Below are positions 37,477 to 48,865 of a stretch of 64,000 nt of DNA, one piece after another. The stretch's first letter is position 1; each line of letters opens with the position of its first letter. The notes under the pieces were generated by a model. That model was not told the DNA's origin, did not search any database, and saw only the letters and a program-made list of their open reading frames with translations. Source of the stretch: Nemania diffusa (lineage: Eukaryota > Ascomycota > Sordariomycetes > Xylariales > Xylariaceae); the NCBI GenBank assembly GCA_038501195.1, contig JBBPUQ010000002.1, positions 1,922,001 through 1,986,000 on the forward strand, given 5' to 3'. The translations under genes were made by a program, and so were the position numbers.

Positions 37477-37886
37477 TGAGCCGTAAATTCCCTACCTCGC
37501 CCTTGCGTAAATTTAGACCCTGACCGGTCGACTCGAAGGGTTTTTCTGATCGCGACATGTCTCTCCTTTTGGCCAAAGAGGGCAGGAAATCCCCGCTAGT
37601 TCTTACTCAGCTCCACGTGGAGCCTTCTACAATATATTACAAGACGCAAAATGACTCCGTAGACAAGCTTTTTTAGAGGAGAACGGGGGCAGGAGGAAGA
37701 GGAGTGTGGAAAACCCCTGACTGGCTCGGTGGCTGCGGGACTGCCCCGATCACACGCGCAAGGACCCATTACCTCCTCCTGCCTGGCTTACCCGGCGTAG
37801 TTTTTTTTTGTTTTCCTGTCCGCCCGCCCACCAGCACTCCGAATGTGGGAGGCCCGCGGCGAGGCGAGGCAGAAGGCCATGCATGG

Positions 37887-37909
37887 TGCTGCTGCTGCTG
37901 CTGCTGCTG
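37887..37909. repeat. (TGC)n trinucleotide repeat
   Basis: Seven and two-thirds TGC units. On the minus strand it would encode poly-Gln in a 147-codon ORF, but that ORF has no other support. Confidence 0.85.
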
Positions 37910-38978
37910 GGCCGTGGCCGTGCTTCCCGCGCATAAAGACGTAAATTGGTTTATTATGTACCCAGCCAGCGATGGGACAGTCCAGTACATACATAGTACG
38001 CCACCGAGACGGGGGGCCTGCAGATCGACGGATTCGTGCAAATAAGAAAGACGTGAGTATGGGCTGGATGGGGGAACCGGGGGAAAAGGGGGGAACTGTA
38101 CTATAATCGTGGCGAAAACAGGATTTGTACGGCGCCGAGTGCGTAGCGTAGTGTAGGATGTGTTTGTTGCTACCTGCGGATCTATGATGGCATGTATTGT
38201 ACATACATACATAGGATGTGTGTGGGAAGTGGAGACTCGAGGAAAAGAGATTTAGGGGGTAATGAAGTTACTTCCAAGTCCCCGGTTTGGGTAACAAGTG
38301 ATTTTATTTTGGTTGTTACCGGGCTTGGGAGACTGGGCTTTTTGCTACTGGGGGACTGGGCATGGCGTCTGGATTCGCTAGCCTCGCCGGTCTCCTAAAA
38401 CTGAGACAACCTCCACGACCGCCGGAGGGTTTCCCGCGGTAAAAGCGCTATCCGAAAGGAATTTGTATCCAGGAAGCTGTCGTATTTTTGGCTGGAAACT
38501 GGCGCCGTGCACGTTTGATTCTTTTACTGTAGTAGTAAATGCAATATACAGAGTAAAAAGGATAGGATTGTAATCTCATGGGGCAATTAGTCTAGACGAG
38601 CATATACCAAGAATTACGGGTGTTACACTCGTTTAACCGATTTCAAAAAGGAGATGGCCCTCATATATGGCTACTGCCACCTTAAAGATTTGTTTTGTAT
38701 TGCACGTGTTATGTTCTACGAATACTAACAATGGAATTCGTCCTTTTGCGTTTCTGGGTATATACTAGATATCTGTGATTCTATATGCTCCCTTCGTGTT
38801 GTTGAAAACTGCATAACGGCACTACATATAAACTGCCTTGATAGGTTTATAAACAATGGATTCAAGGAGGACTTAACCCCCGGATAATTTTATATCGTGG
38901 TGTCACTGAGACATATCATGTATTTTAGAGTCTAGATGTCGTTGTAGTCAGTAGATCAGCTCCCCCGGCGATCTAGAT

Positions 38979-40895
38979 TTAGTACCGGAAAATAGCATCC
39001 GCCATCTTGACCACCTGCCCCATCTCTAGCACATCGTGGACGCGCACGATATCGGCGCCGCCTTGCACCGCAGCCGTGACGGTGGCCGCGGTGCCGTAGA
39101 CGCGGTCCCCGGGCTTTGGCACACCCGTGATCTTGCCGACGAAGCTTTTGCGGCTCGAGCCCAGAAGCCATGGGAGGCCCTCCAGGCCAGGCCACCGTCT
39201 CAGCTCGGGCATATGTCGCAGGATCTCGAGGTTCTGGTCGCCGACCTTGGCGAAGCCCATGCCGGGATCCAAGATGATGCGCCAGCGCCGGATGCCGGCC
39301 ATCTCGGCCGCGGCGACGCGCTCGCGGAGCTCTTCGGCGAGTGTGGGGATTAGCCCATCAGGGTACTCGTTCATGCGGCTCATCGTCGCCGGCGTGCCGC
39401 GCATGTGCATCAGGCAGACGGTGCAGCCCAGGCGGGCAACGGTCGGCAGCATCTCTTCGTCGAGAAGCCCCGCCGATACGTCGTTGACAATGTCTGCGCC
39501 AGCGGCTACGGCCGCTTCTGCCACGGCGGCGCGGTACGTGTCCACGCTTACCGACACGTGGGCCGCCTCCGGCATACTGCGGATGAGGGAGATGGCAGGA
39601 AGTACGCGGGAGAGCTCTTCTGATACGCTGACTTCAGGCGCTCCTGGGGCGGTGGATTGCCCACCGACGTCGATTAACGTTGCGCCACTGGCGATGAAGT
39701 GCTGGATAGTTGCTCGCAAGCTCGTGAGGTATGCGGGAGTTGGCGTGGATGACAATAAAAGGGCATCATCAATTTCGGCGTCCTGGCTCGCCTCTATCTG
39801 GTTTCCAGCGTTTGGCGAGGGGAGGTGTACCCCACCGTCACTGAACGAGTCTGGTGTTACATTCAGGATGGCCATGACTTGAGTTAACCTCGTGGAACGG
39901 AGAGCATTAAGAGGAGTTACAGAGGCACGGAGCGGCGTCAGGGTAGACAGAGGCTCAACCGGCCCGGTCGTGGGAGGCGGTAGCTCATTCAAGTAGTCCT
40001 GAACCAGCTTCCAGGGGCGCGTGGCATCGAGGGCCCGATTAGGGACCAGTTCTGCTAAGGGCCGGAGCACGAACTCACGCTCGGCGATCAGGAGGTGAGG
40101 GATTTGGAGTCGAGGATGGGACACCGTCTCATTCTCGTATAAGAGAATGTCCAAATCGATGTTGCGTGGTCCCTTGTCTATGACCTTCTGTCGACCCATT
40201 GACTTCTCTATGTCCTGTAGGGCATCAAGAAGAGGCAAGGGGTCTAACTCTGTTTCTACCTATACACCATTTAGTATATATACATGTGTATGGGGAAGAG
40301 ATAAGATGAAAATCCACAAGATTCACGCTAGATTCACGAGTTATACTCTCTGTCGACAGTTTGAACAACATCAATCAATAGATAATATAAAAAATAGAAC
40401 CACACATACCTCGCAGGCCCCATTTACAAATCGGTCTTGATCAAGCACATACATGGGCTCAGTCTCCCATAGGCTGCTTGTCCGCTTCACCTTGATGCCG
40501 CGGATATCCATCTCGCGACACGCCTGTTCAATCATGGCCACACGATCTCCGAGGTTGCTGCCCAGCGCGATGAAGGCAGTCCGCCGCTTCGAGCGTTCTG
40601 GCTTAGAGTCGCCATTGCGAAAAAGCAAGGCATCCCTCGGCTGCGACTTGAGGTCTTTCACAAGTGCTTGGTCCATGGTGTACCGCTTGAAGCTGGCGTA
40701 AGTTCGCCGTTGTGATACAGGTGATGGCGATGATGATGTGAGCGAGCACTCGAGAATTTTCGCTATAAGCGTAGTGTTATAACTCGATATTATTCTGCCG
40801 TGAGCAGTGGCTGTGCAAATAGTTGTTGTGGTGAATGACCGAGCATGGCGTGAGTAAAGACTCCATGCTCGAAATGATGACGGCGAGAAACTCAT
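38979..40895 (-). CDS. FOL1: Bifunctional folate synthesis enzyme HPPK-DHPS
   Basis: Two exons (40895-40410, 40259-38979) encode 588 residues. Residues 1-75 are basic and Ser/Thr-rich (SLYSRHARSFTTTT), consistent with mitochondrial targeting. The HPPK domain starts at RTAFIALGSNLGDR (LGSNLGD 111-117), with ETEPMYV and the signature GPRNIDLDILLY at 192-203. The DHPS domain starts at AILNVTPDSFSDGG (NVTPDS 295-300) with DVGGQST at 359-365 and ends in a (beta/alpha)8 barrel with GSSRKSF and RVHDV. It makes dihydropteroate from 6-hydroxymethyl-dihydropterin and p-aminobenzoate. The dihydroneopterin aldolase domain fused at the front of yeast Fol1 is absent, so that step must be encoded elsewhere. 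Divergent from the nitronate monooxygenase. Confidence 0.95.
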
Positions 40896-41917
40896 CGAAG
40901 TGCTCTGCTTAGAATTCCCTCCATGTTGTCTGCTATTCCTTCCTATATTGATGCACTTGCAGATATGTAGGTACTTCTAACACCTCGAATTAGCCCTCGA
41001 GTTAAGCCCAATCGGAAAAATTATCAGCTCCGCCGCTCGAAAGATCGATTATACAGCGGGGTCCGCCTCGACCCATGCCGCCCTCAGTGGAGCGTTAAGT
41101 AGTACAGCCCCTATAACGGTATTTTAGTGGGACTCGAAGTTGAACGCTGTTTGCATCCTAGTACTTAGTGTAATGACAGAGTACAGAATGTAGAATAAGT
41201 ACGCACTCATCACGCAGTAAGTACCTAGGTAGATATATATTAGTCTCGTGATTAGAGGCTGTGGTTAATTATCAAAGAGGGTAGTGTAGCATCGTAAGAA
41301 ACCTTAGCTATTCTCGTGCTCTGTCTTGGTATATTTAGTATGTTTAATCCGGTAATAGGCTACAAAGGGCGAGTAAAGTTGCTATTCTACTTATCGGGAG
41401 AGATAGCTTATCTTTTCACTATTACCCGTGTACTAATCATCTTCGCTGGATAGCCAAGCTATCTATGTATGAATTCTCTTTCTTTTGAAGAAATTCTCAA
41501 GATTTAAAATACACAATCACATGTGCTAAAGTGCAAAGTTTATTTATAAATATATAAAGTGCGCATGCGTACGCAGTAAGCATAGGTAAACTTCGAACCA
41601 TAGAAACATAATGCCAGATGCGTAGGCAAAGGAGCCTCGGCTGCACTGAAAGAGGCATAGTTCATTAGAACCCCAGACTAGAACCTTCATATCGCCAATC
41701 CAATCATGGTTAGCGTCGCGCTAGTATATAGTAGTGTACCTCGGTTCTCCAGAAACTGACCCGCGTTGAACCAAATCGCCGCGAACTGCCGTTTTCCTAC
41801 TTATTTCCTTCTCTTACCTGCTCCTCCATCTTAAAGTCTGCTTGCCACTTTCTTCCCCTCACCACCACCAACACTACCCGTTGTTCTTCAGAATAGACTC
41901 TCTCTCTCCTAGACAAG
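40896..41917. promoter_or_regulatory. Divergent promoter region of FOL1 and nitronate monooxygenase
   Basis: About 1 kb between opposing starts. Pyrimidine-rich DNA (41790-41910) precedes the monooxygenase ATG, a usual fungal core-promoter feature. GTACCTAGGTAG lies at 41221. No ORF of note. Confidence 0.5.
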
Positions 41918-43153
41918 ATGGCGTCACCACGTAAGTCGCAGTCCAGCTCAAATGGGGATGAGGAAATCAAGAGACACCCACACTAACTGCTATTTCCGTC
42001 ACAGAGCAAATCCGTACTCCTATTACCGAGCTTTTCGGCATTAAGCATCCCATACTACTGGCCGGTATGAACGTCGCCGCTGGCCCAAAGCTAGCTGCTG
42101 CCGTTACAAATGCCGGCGGTTTGGGTGTTATTGGTGGAATGTCCTACAGCCCCGATATGCTGAAGGAGCAGATTGACGAAATGAAGTCCTATATGCACGA
42201 CAAGAATGCGCCCTTTGGTATTGATCTGCTCCTTCCCCAGGTTGGTGGCAACGCCCGCAAGACAAAGTATATCAGCCCTTTCAGAACGGAGTATTAGACG
42301 TATAAACTAACCACTGCCGGTTCCTAGTTACGATTACACCAAGGGCAAATTGGATGGGTTGATCGACATTATCATCGAGTCAGGTGCCAAGCTCTTTGTC
42401 TCCGCCGTCGGCGTACCACCCAAGGCTGTCGTCGACAAGCTCCACAAGCATGGCGTGCTATATATGAATATGGTTGGACACCCCAAGCATGTCCAGAAGG
42501 CCCTGGATATTGGGTGTGATATAATCTGCGCCCAGGGTGGCGAGGGCGGTGGTCACACTGGAGATGTCCCCACAACTGTTCTTATCCCCGCGTGTGTCCA
42601 GATTTGCAAGGGCCAAAAGAGCCCTCTCACTGGAAAGCAAGTGGAAGTTATCGCTGCCGGTGGCATTCACAATGGTCAGATGCTCGCTGCGTCGCTGATG
42701 ATGGGTGCTGGCGCCGTATGGGTCGGCACTCGATTCATTCTGGTTAAGGAGGCTGGTGCTCCCGAGTCACACAAAGAATCCGTGCGGACTGCTAGCTTCG
42801 ATGACACAATACGTACCCTTATCTTCACCGGACGGCCTCTCCGAGTGCGCACAAATGCCTATATTGAGAACTGGGAGAACGAGCGCCAAGCTGAGCTAAA
42901 AGAGCTCACCTCTAAGGGAATATTACCTTTCGAGGCTGATCTGGAGAAGATATCGAATGGCGAGGGAAGTGGAACAGATGGGGCTAGCGAAGAGGATGTT
43001 GATGATGTGATGGATCAGTACCGTCCCTACCTAATGGGCAAGTGTGCAGCACTTGTCAACGAGGAAAAGAGCGCCAAGGAGGTCGTCGACGAATTCGTAA
43101 CTGATGCCTTGGCAGCGCTGAAGGCAGGCCACCAGATGACGGCCAAACTATAA
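41918..43153 (+). CDS. Nitronate monooxygenase (2-nitropropane dioxygenase type)
   Basis: Three exons (41918-41930, 42005-42266, 42328-43153) give 366 residues. The first exon has only 13 nt (MASP plus one base), supported by GTAAGT and by an intact start of the conserved region QIRTPITELFGIKHP. FMN TIM-barrel blocks follow: LLAGMNVAAGPKLAAAVTNA, GGLGVIGG, FGIDLLLPQVGG, CAQGGEGGGHTGDVPT, VIAAGGI and GAVWVGTRF. The enzyme oxidises alkyl nitronates such as propionate-3-nitronate, a plant toxin, to aldehydes or semialdehydes with flavin and oxygen. A short acidic insert (GSGTDGASEEDVDD) lies near the C terminus. The following dehydrogenase on the same strand could act on a product, but this is inference. 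Confidence 0.93.
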
Positions 43154-43754
43154 TCGCCTATCCACATCATTGGTTGATGAAGATGACCAAGCGGTGTCAA
43201 CGAATAGACGAAAACATGGAGACTGGCATGGACAAGCATCTCGTCAAGGGATAAAGCGGGAGCATTGAAAGCAACATATGTAAGATTTGGCGATTACTAG
43301 CATCTTGTGAATTGAATCTATAATGTATTATCTTCCGAATGACCTTTAGTTTGCGGACATCTATGATCTCCTTGAAAGTGGAATCAAAGAACGCCCATAC
43401 TACTTAAACTTACCTACTCACTGATGCAAAATTTTATTCGTTGACGAACCATGCAACGTATTCCGGACCTTATGTTCCTTCGGGCGCCCATCCCGGCCCC
43501 TCTCCCACGTGGGTGTAAGTTAACTGACGTCACTACTGAAACAATGAGGTAGCTGCTGTGTACCACATGCGATCATACCCCATGTAGTCATACCTACATG
43601 GGTTTATAGTACCTCTGAAGCATCATAACAATGAAAGTACCTAAGGTTATTTGTAGCTAAAGAACGAGCTCTGAGTGAATCATCCCTTCATCCTACTATA
43701 CCTTAGAACATCACGGCGCTGAGTCATTGGATTAGAGACAACATCAAAAACACC
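43154..43754. other. Intergenic region before the short-chain dehydrogenase
   Basis: 600 bp holding the 3' flank of the monooxygenase and the promoter of the dehydrogenase. CCCACGTGGG at 43504-43513 is a perfect palindrome containing the E-box CACGTG. Nothing else seen. Confidence 0.45.
43504..43513. promoter_or_regulatory. Palindromic E-box (CCCACGTGGG)
   Basis: Perfect 10-bp palindrome around CACGTG, about 240 bp upstream of the dehydrogenase ATG; CACGTG is bound by bHLH factors. Occupancy is unknown. Confidence 0.35.
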
Positions 43755-44796
43755 ATGGCAGAAACTCGAGATTTTTCTGCAGAGAATCTCTTCAATGTCC
43801 AGGGATTCGTGGCCGTCGTGACAGGCGGCGGGTCGGGCATCGGGCTCATGGCGACGCAGGCCCTCGCGGCAAACGGCGCCAGAGTCTACATCACAGGCAG
43901 GCGCGTGGAGGCTCTCGAGAAGGCCGCGAAGGAACACCAGCCCGCGAGCGGCGAGGGGCAGATCATCCCATTCGGGCCGTATGATGTGACCAAGAAGGAC
44001 GACCTGGGGCGTCTCGTGGAGGCCATTTCCGAGAAGGAGAAGTGCATCCATTTGCTAGTGTGCAGTGCTGGTATCTCGGGCCCCAAGGCCGAGCCTAAAG
44101 ACGAAGATGCCGAGGACTTGCGTGCCCGTCTCTGGGAAAACGAGGATGTCGACGACTGGCAGAATAACTATCAGACGAACGTCACGGCTGTGTACTTCAC
44201 AACTGTAGCCTTCCTACCTCTCTTACAAGCCGCAAGTACGCAACTCTCCAAGCCGTGTTCTTATTCATTTTCAGTTACCCCCAAGCCCCTTCCTAGACTA
44301 TTGTTATATCATATGAGCTGTATACGCTTTAGAAACTCTTACCACCCACTCCTAGGACAGCGAAAACTAACTCCCTAGCATGACAGTGAGACCAAAGGGG
44401 GAGCTCGAGCTGTACTCAGCATCAGTGGTGACGATCTCGAGCATGTCTGGCATCATGCGGCACGCGCAGGGACATTTCAGCTACAACACGGCCAAGGGCG
44501 CCACGGTGCACCTGACGAAGCTCATGTCCGCCGAGTTCCAGAAGGCCGGCATCCGCGTCAACTCGATCGCGCCGGGGTACTTCCCCAGCGAGATGACGGC
44601 CAAGGAGAGCGACGAGCGCCAGAAGAGCCACGTGCCCGAGGAGAAGATCCAGGAGAAGGGCCACGTGCCCCTCTCGCGGCCCGGCCGGGAAATCGAGATG
44701 GGCATGTCCGTGCTGTACCTGGCGAAGAATCAGTATGTCAACGGAGAGATTATCGCGGTAGACGGGGGTGTTTTGAATGTTCTTGCAGGTCGATAA
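43755..44796 (+). CDS. Short-chain dehydrogenase/reductase
   Basis: Two exons (43755-44235, 44387-44796) encode 296 residues. The intron starts GTACGC, has AAACTAAC, and uses the CAG at 44384-44386; the nearer TAG would shift the frame. Classical SDR features are present: cofactor loop TGGGSGIG (23-30), CSAGISG in place of NNAG (103-109), Ser179 in TISSMSG, and the Y193-N-T-A-K197 catalytic pair. The sequence GRR after beta-2 suggests NADP(H). RVNSIAPGYFPSEMT and the C-terminal VNGEIIAVDGG are typical of fungal SDRs close to rhamnolipid/3-ketoacyl reductase-like groups; the substrate cannot be read from sequence. Same strand as, and 600 bp downstream of, the nitronate monooxygenase. Confidence 0.9.
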
Positions 44797-45595
44797 AGTG
44801 GGTTTCTAAAAAGGCGTTGTGTTACAACAAGAAAATTGACGACGTTTGAAGAACTCGATTGTAAGATTTAAGATTGGTCACGTTTACCAGACGGGATACG
44901 AGGGTGACCGGTAATCCGGCACCAGGGAATACCGGAAAGGGGTACAATGGGATGCTTTAGATAGCTATAAACGTATTAATGAGAATAACGACCATTTTTT
45001 CATCAGGCATAAAATGATAAAGTTGTATGTCAAAAGAATGCCTGGAATTCTAGATCTTCGGCTCCTTGAGGTAATGTTGGCATTCAACCCAAAACTAACC
45101 TAACATTTATTAGCCCTAGAAGCTAACCGACGACAAACAACTAAGACTGGGCTTGATGATATGCCCTTTGAAAACTCCTGGGAGCTTCCCCAAAGCACAC
45201 CCCCCCTGTTCCATCTAAATGCGGATGCTTGGTTTGTTGCTCTGCCGACTTGCGATCCATATATCATGGATTAACGATCTTGCTGAAGTTGCGGGCACTT
45301 TGCTCCTAGAATCTCGAGCCTCGCCACTCAGAGCTCTTTATCTGATGCTAGTACAAACTTTAATATGCCAGTTCCGTAGGTTTGTATTCGATGGAGCTTG
45401 AGGGGCCCGCACGTAGCCATCAAATGATCGCCTGCATCGTCATCATTGGGGTTTGTTCTTATATACTAGAGCATAACTGCCTATTTAGGAGCCCATGTTC
45501 CTATAATGCCTTGATAATAATTAATCTCGGTCATGCAGTCATAAGGCAGAGAAGAGTTGATACACTTCTCGGCTCCGATATTAACTCCCACGAAA
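44797..45595. other. Intergenic region before the aquaporin
   Basis: About 800 bp with no convincing ORF. Upstream exons of the aquaporin could lie here, as its proposed N terminus is short. Confidence 0.4.
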
Positions 45596-46756
45596 ATGCC
45601 AGAACGGCCATACTTTAGGCGCAGGGGTGGGTATCTCGCCCCAGTCGAAGCTGACCTTGTGGCCGCAACTAGTGAATTTGTCGGGACGTTTTGGTTCCTG
45701 TTCTTCGCGTATTCCGGCCAGCTTATGACGGTTCAAGAGACAGCGAGATCTGGTATAACCGCGGGTCCTTCGCTCTACATATATGCTTCGCTCGCATGGT
45801 AAGTGAAAACTGATTTAAACTGCTATTGGCGAGGCTAATAGTCTTGTAGTACGTAGGTACCTATTCTACCCTATGCTTCAGGTCGTTTCCGCTCCGTTAT
45901 ATCTTATGCTGATACGAGATCGCAACTATATGAGACTGCATCTATAACGTTATATCCCCGACTAACGGTGAATTAGACGGCTTTTCTCTCCTCGTAACTG
46001 TTTGGGCAATGTATAGGATTAGTGGTGGGTTCTTTAACCCCGCCGTATGTCGCCCTATTTGTTGTTTATTTAGCAGGCACCCTATCCTCACTAGAGACGC
46101 AAAGTAATTCTACTGTCTGGTAACATCACTGATCAACATGTCTCCCTCCGGGGACAATACTAGGTTACTTTCGGGTTAGCGCTATCCGGTCGGCTGCGCT
46201 GGAAGAGGACGGCTATCTTCATCTTCTCGCAGCTAGTCGCATGCATGTGTGCCGGCGCCGTTGTGAAGGTCCTCTTTCCCGGTGACATCTCGTTGTTGAA
46301 CACGACGTTGGCGCCGGGCGTCAACGTAGCACAAGGGCTCTTCGCCGAGATGTTCTTCACGTCCTATCTCGTGTTCGTCGTGTTGATTTTGGCGGCGGAG
46401 AAGTCGCGCGACACCTTCATAGCCCCGATAGGAATCGGACTGGCTCTATTCGTAGCTGAGATCCCGGGTTCGTGTGCATCGCGCCGTCCTACATCGGCAA
46501 ATGCTTCATGGTGGAAAGCGAGCTAACGAGACGAGCAGGTATATACTATACGGGGGGTTCTTTGAATCCGGCACGTAGCTTCGGATGTGCCGTCGCGGGT
46601 CCCAAATTTCCAGGATACCACTGGATCTACTGGGTCGGGCCAGGCTTGGGTGCACTCCTAGCCTCGGGCTATTATCGATTTGTCAAGATCTGCCATTATG
46701 AGGAGGCAAATCCAGGGCAGGACGCATCGACTCCGATATCAAGTGATGGAGTGTAG
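45596..46756 (+). CDS. Aquaporin (MIP family), with a frame conflict at the first junction
   Basis: Four exons are evident (45596-45798, 45977-46044, 46164-46467, 46539-46756). They encode the MIP fold: [20 protein letters not shown], first half-helix [27 protein letters not shown], and second motif [11 protein letters not shown], so both NPA boxes are intact and the Arg after NPA is present. It should conduct water across a membrane. Exons 2-4 join cleanly, but joining exon 1 (GT at 45799) to the only good acceptor (TAG at 45974-45976, after CGACTAAC) leaves one extra base. Either splicing is unusual, the gene has a frameshift, or there is a sequencing error. Upstream coding exons cannot be excluded. 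Confidence 0.8.
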
Positions 46757-47237
46757 AAAGGGTTGTAGATTGTAGTGATCTCTAGAGGAATTCAGCATCT
46801 TAATACCTTGGGTACGTACTGTACATGCGAAGGGTTCCAAGAGATGGGAGATGTGGTGGCAATTCAACGATGGGAATTTCTTTCTTTTATAAGATAAAAT
46901 AAAAGTTGTTATCTTGCCAAATTCTACGGTTGTTGCTTTCACAACAATTGTTAGTTTGAACAGAAATACATGAATAAATACGAGTGCTGGTGTAAACTCT
47001 CTAAGTAAATACCTATCTAGGTAGGTACTTAACTAGAGACGCACGGACCATCACCAACCGAGGAAGGAATATCTTGAGTCATAATGGATCTCGCTGGCTA
47101 TTAGGCAGGTGGCACTCCAGTCTATAGGTATTAAAGCAGACAATAGACTCTAGAGCATTCTGGTCCTCTTGTGCCTCATCTCTTTGCGACTTCTCTCGCA
47201 AGACAGCAGAGGTAGGTGTCGTCAATTCTGATCTGTT
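46757..47237. other. Intergenic spacer
   Basis: 3' flank of the aquaporin and promoter of the next gene. Contains ACCTATCTAGGTAGGTACTT at about 47011-47030. No gene seen. Confidence 0.45.
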
Positions 47238-48865
47238 ATGCCTAAGAAACGACACCAACCTAAATACTCCAAGCCCCCGTCAGTCGCACCAGCGTCATTA
47301 CGGCTCTCCTCCCCATCACAATCGACCTCTTCCGGTGAGTTATTCCTATTACCATTCGCTCGCGACCCGATGCATTCTTTGTAGACTACGACATTGTCGC
47401 GAAATCCTATTCCTCTTCACACTGAGTTCCAAGTTTCAAGTCCTATTTAGATAGAACAACTAGCTGACGGCAACATGTGTCACTAGAACACCATAACCGA
47501 TCCGTCAACGAGTTACTCGCGGATTTGCGCCGGACCACCCTGAGCGCAAATGCCACTCCGACCAGCTCCAGCTTCTCCGCTATCACAGCCCCTAGCGTGC
47601 CGCCAACACTCCGGCATATCCTCCAGCTTCCCGAGCCTCCCGCGCTAGTTCCCCGTCGACCCCAGAGACGGGATTTCCACGGCCGACGTCTGCCGCCGGG
47701 CCCGCCGCCACCTCGAAGTTGGGTCTCCCTATCGCAATCACGACATGCACCACGCTCTTCTATCCTTCTGGAAGATGACACGGGCGGCCACCTCAAACAT
47801 TGGCCTATGCCGGGCGTGTATACACCTGCTGAGGGGAGCTTAGTGGATATGACACTGCGGCGCATAGCCCTCGACTGGGCCCAGCAACGGGATTGGAATC
47901 GTTTCTATCTATACACACTACCCAGCCGACTCCGCTCGGCGCTGCTCGCCCAGATCTCCGAGTATTATGAGCCGGGAGTGTCGCTGAAAGATTTACAACT
48001 TGTTCTATCTGGTCCGTCAGAGGGCGAGCTTGCCGAATACGGATTAGAGCCAATCGATGCTACGGCACTAAACTATGATATATTTTATTTGGACCTAACA
48101 GGTTCACTGGGCAAATCGCTGACCCTGAAGGAATTGCATGAGTTCCTTTTTGGACCCAGGAAGGCGATTGCTCTCGCCGACGAGGTTGTACAGGACTCGT
48201 GGGATGCACCAGCGCCAACAGCGGGACCGGTTCAATTGCTACCTAATCTGACACACTTATCACTTGCTATAGATCCAGGCTCGGCCCCACGGGTGTCTTG
48301 GAAGCAGCTGCTCTCGATCGCAGGGAAGCTTAGTCAGCTTAGACAATTAAGCTTAGCTGGCTGGCCTGAACCATCACTCACGCCAAACGCTAAACTTGCT
48401 AAGGTTATTTCGCCGACAACGGGGCGTAGCGTTCAGTATGGTAGCACCGGCCCGTATAGCCATGCTCTCGACGGGGACTGGACTGAGGCGATCCTCGTTT
48501 TGAAACGTCTGAGCCGACTACTCTATGGCCTAGAATACCTAGATCTCACGGGGTGTGGCGACTGGATCCGTGCTCTGCGCGAGGAGTCTGACGGTGAGTT
48601 TAGAGTGGATCTCGTAGACTGGGTAGGGGACTGGGGCAAGATCACAACGTTGCGGCTCAATTCGGGGTATGCCCTAGCAGATGATTCATCTAAAAGCCAA
48701 GTGCTTCGGTTTGCCGACTGGGTCGATGACGCGATTGCGGTAGAGAAGCATATTCGCGCGCAGCGCTCTGGCCGGGGTCGATGGATCACAGTTGAAAGAG
48801 ATGCCCTCTCCGAGACAGCGCAAGCAATGGTAGAGCGCGAAAGAATCACTAACTTGCTGGCCTAG
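47238..48865 (+). CDS. Conserved fungal protein with LRR-like segments, unknown function
   Basis: Two exons (47238-47334, 47487-48865) give 491 residues. The ATG at 47238 opens a basic exon (MPKKRHQPKYSKPP) that ends GTGAGT and joins in phase to EHHNRSVNELLADLRRTT. The first 110 residues are Ser/Pro/Arg-rich and probably disordered (LPPGPPPPRSW). The rest carries leucine-rich segments resembling LRRs: LPNLTHLSLAID, LSQLRQLSLAGW, LEYLDLTGCGDW and ITTLRLNSGY. I recognise the N-terminal pattern as conserved in filamentous ascomycetes; some databases may call such proteins tafazzin, but no acyltransferase motif (HX4D) is visible. Function is unknown. Confidence 0.85.

Larger units (their letters stand above)
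34581..38978. other. Gene-poor region between the transposon and FOL1
   Basis: About 4.4 kb with no supported gene. ORFs of 110-147 codons at 37704-38212 on both strands overlap one another and the TGC microsatellite. Contains an AGCTT repeat and a TGC repeat. The part next to 38979 is the 3' flank of FOL1. Confidence 0.5.

Noticed and set aside
37704..38212. Overlapping ORFs including a poly-Gln protein on the minus strand
   Set aside because: Driven by the TGC repeat; frames on both strands overlap and none has other support.
39127..39882. 251-codon plus-strand ORF
   Set aside because: It is antisense to the DHPS half of FOL1 and reflects the GC-rich codon use of that gene; no domain.
40896..44796. 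Secondary-metabolite cluster around the monooxygenase and SDR
   Set aside because: No synthase, P450 or transporter of that kind is present; neighbours are housekeeping genes.
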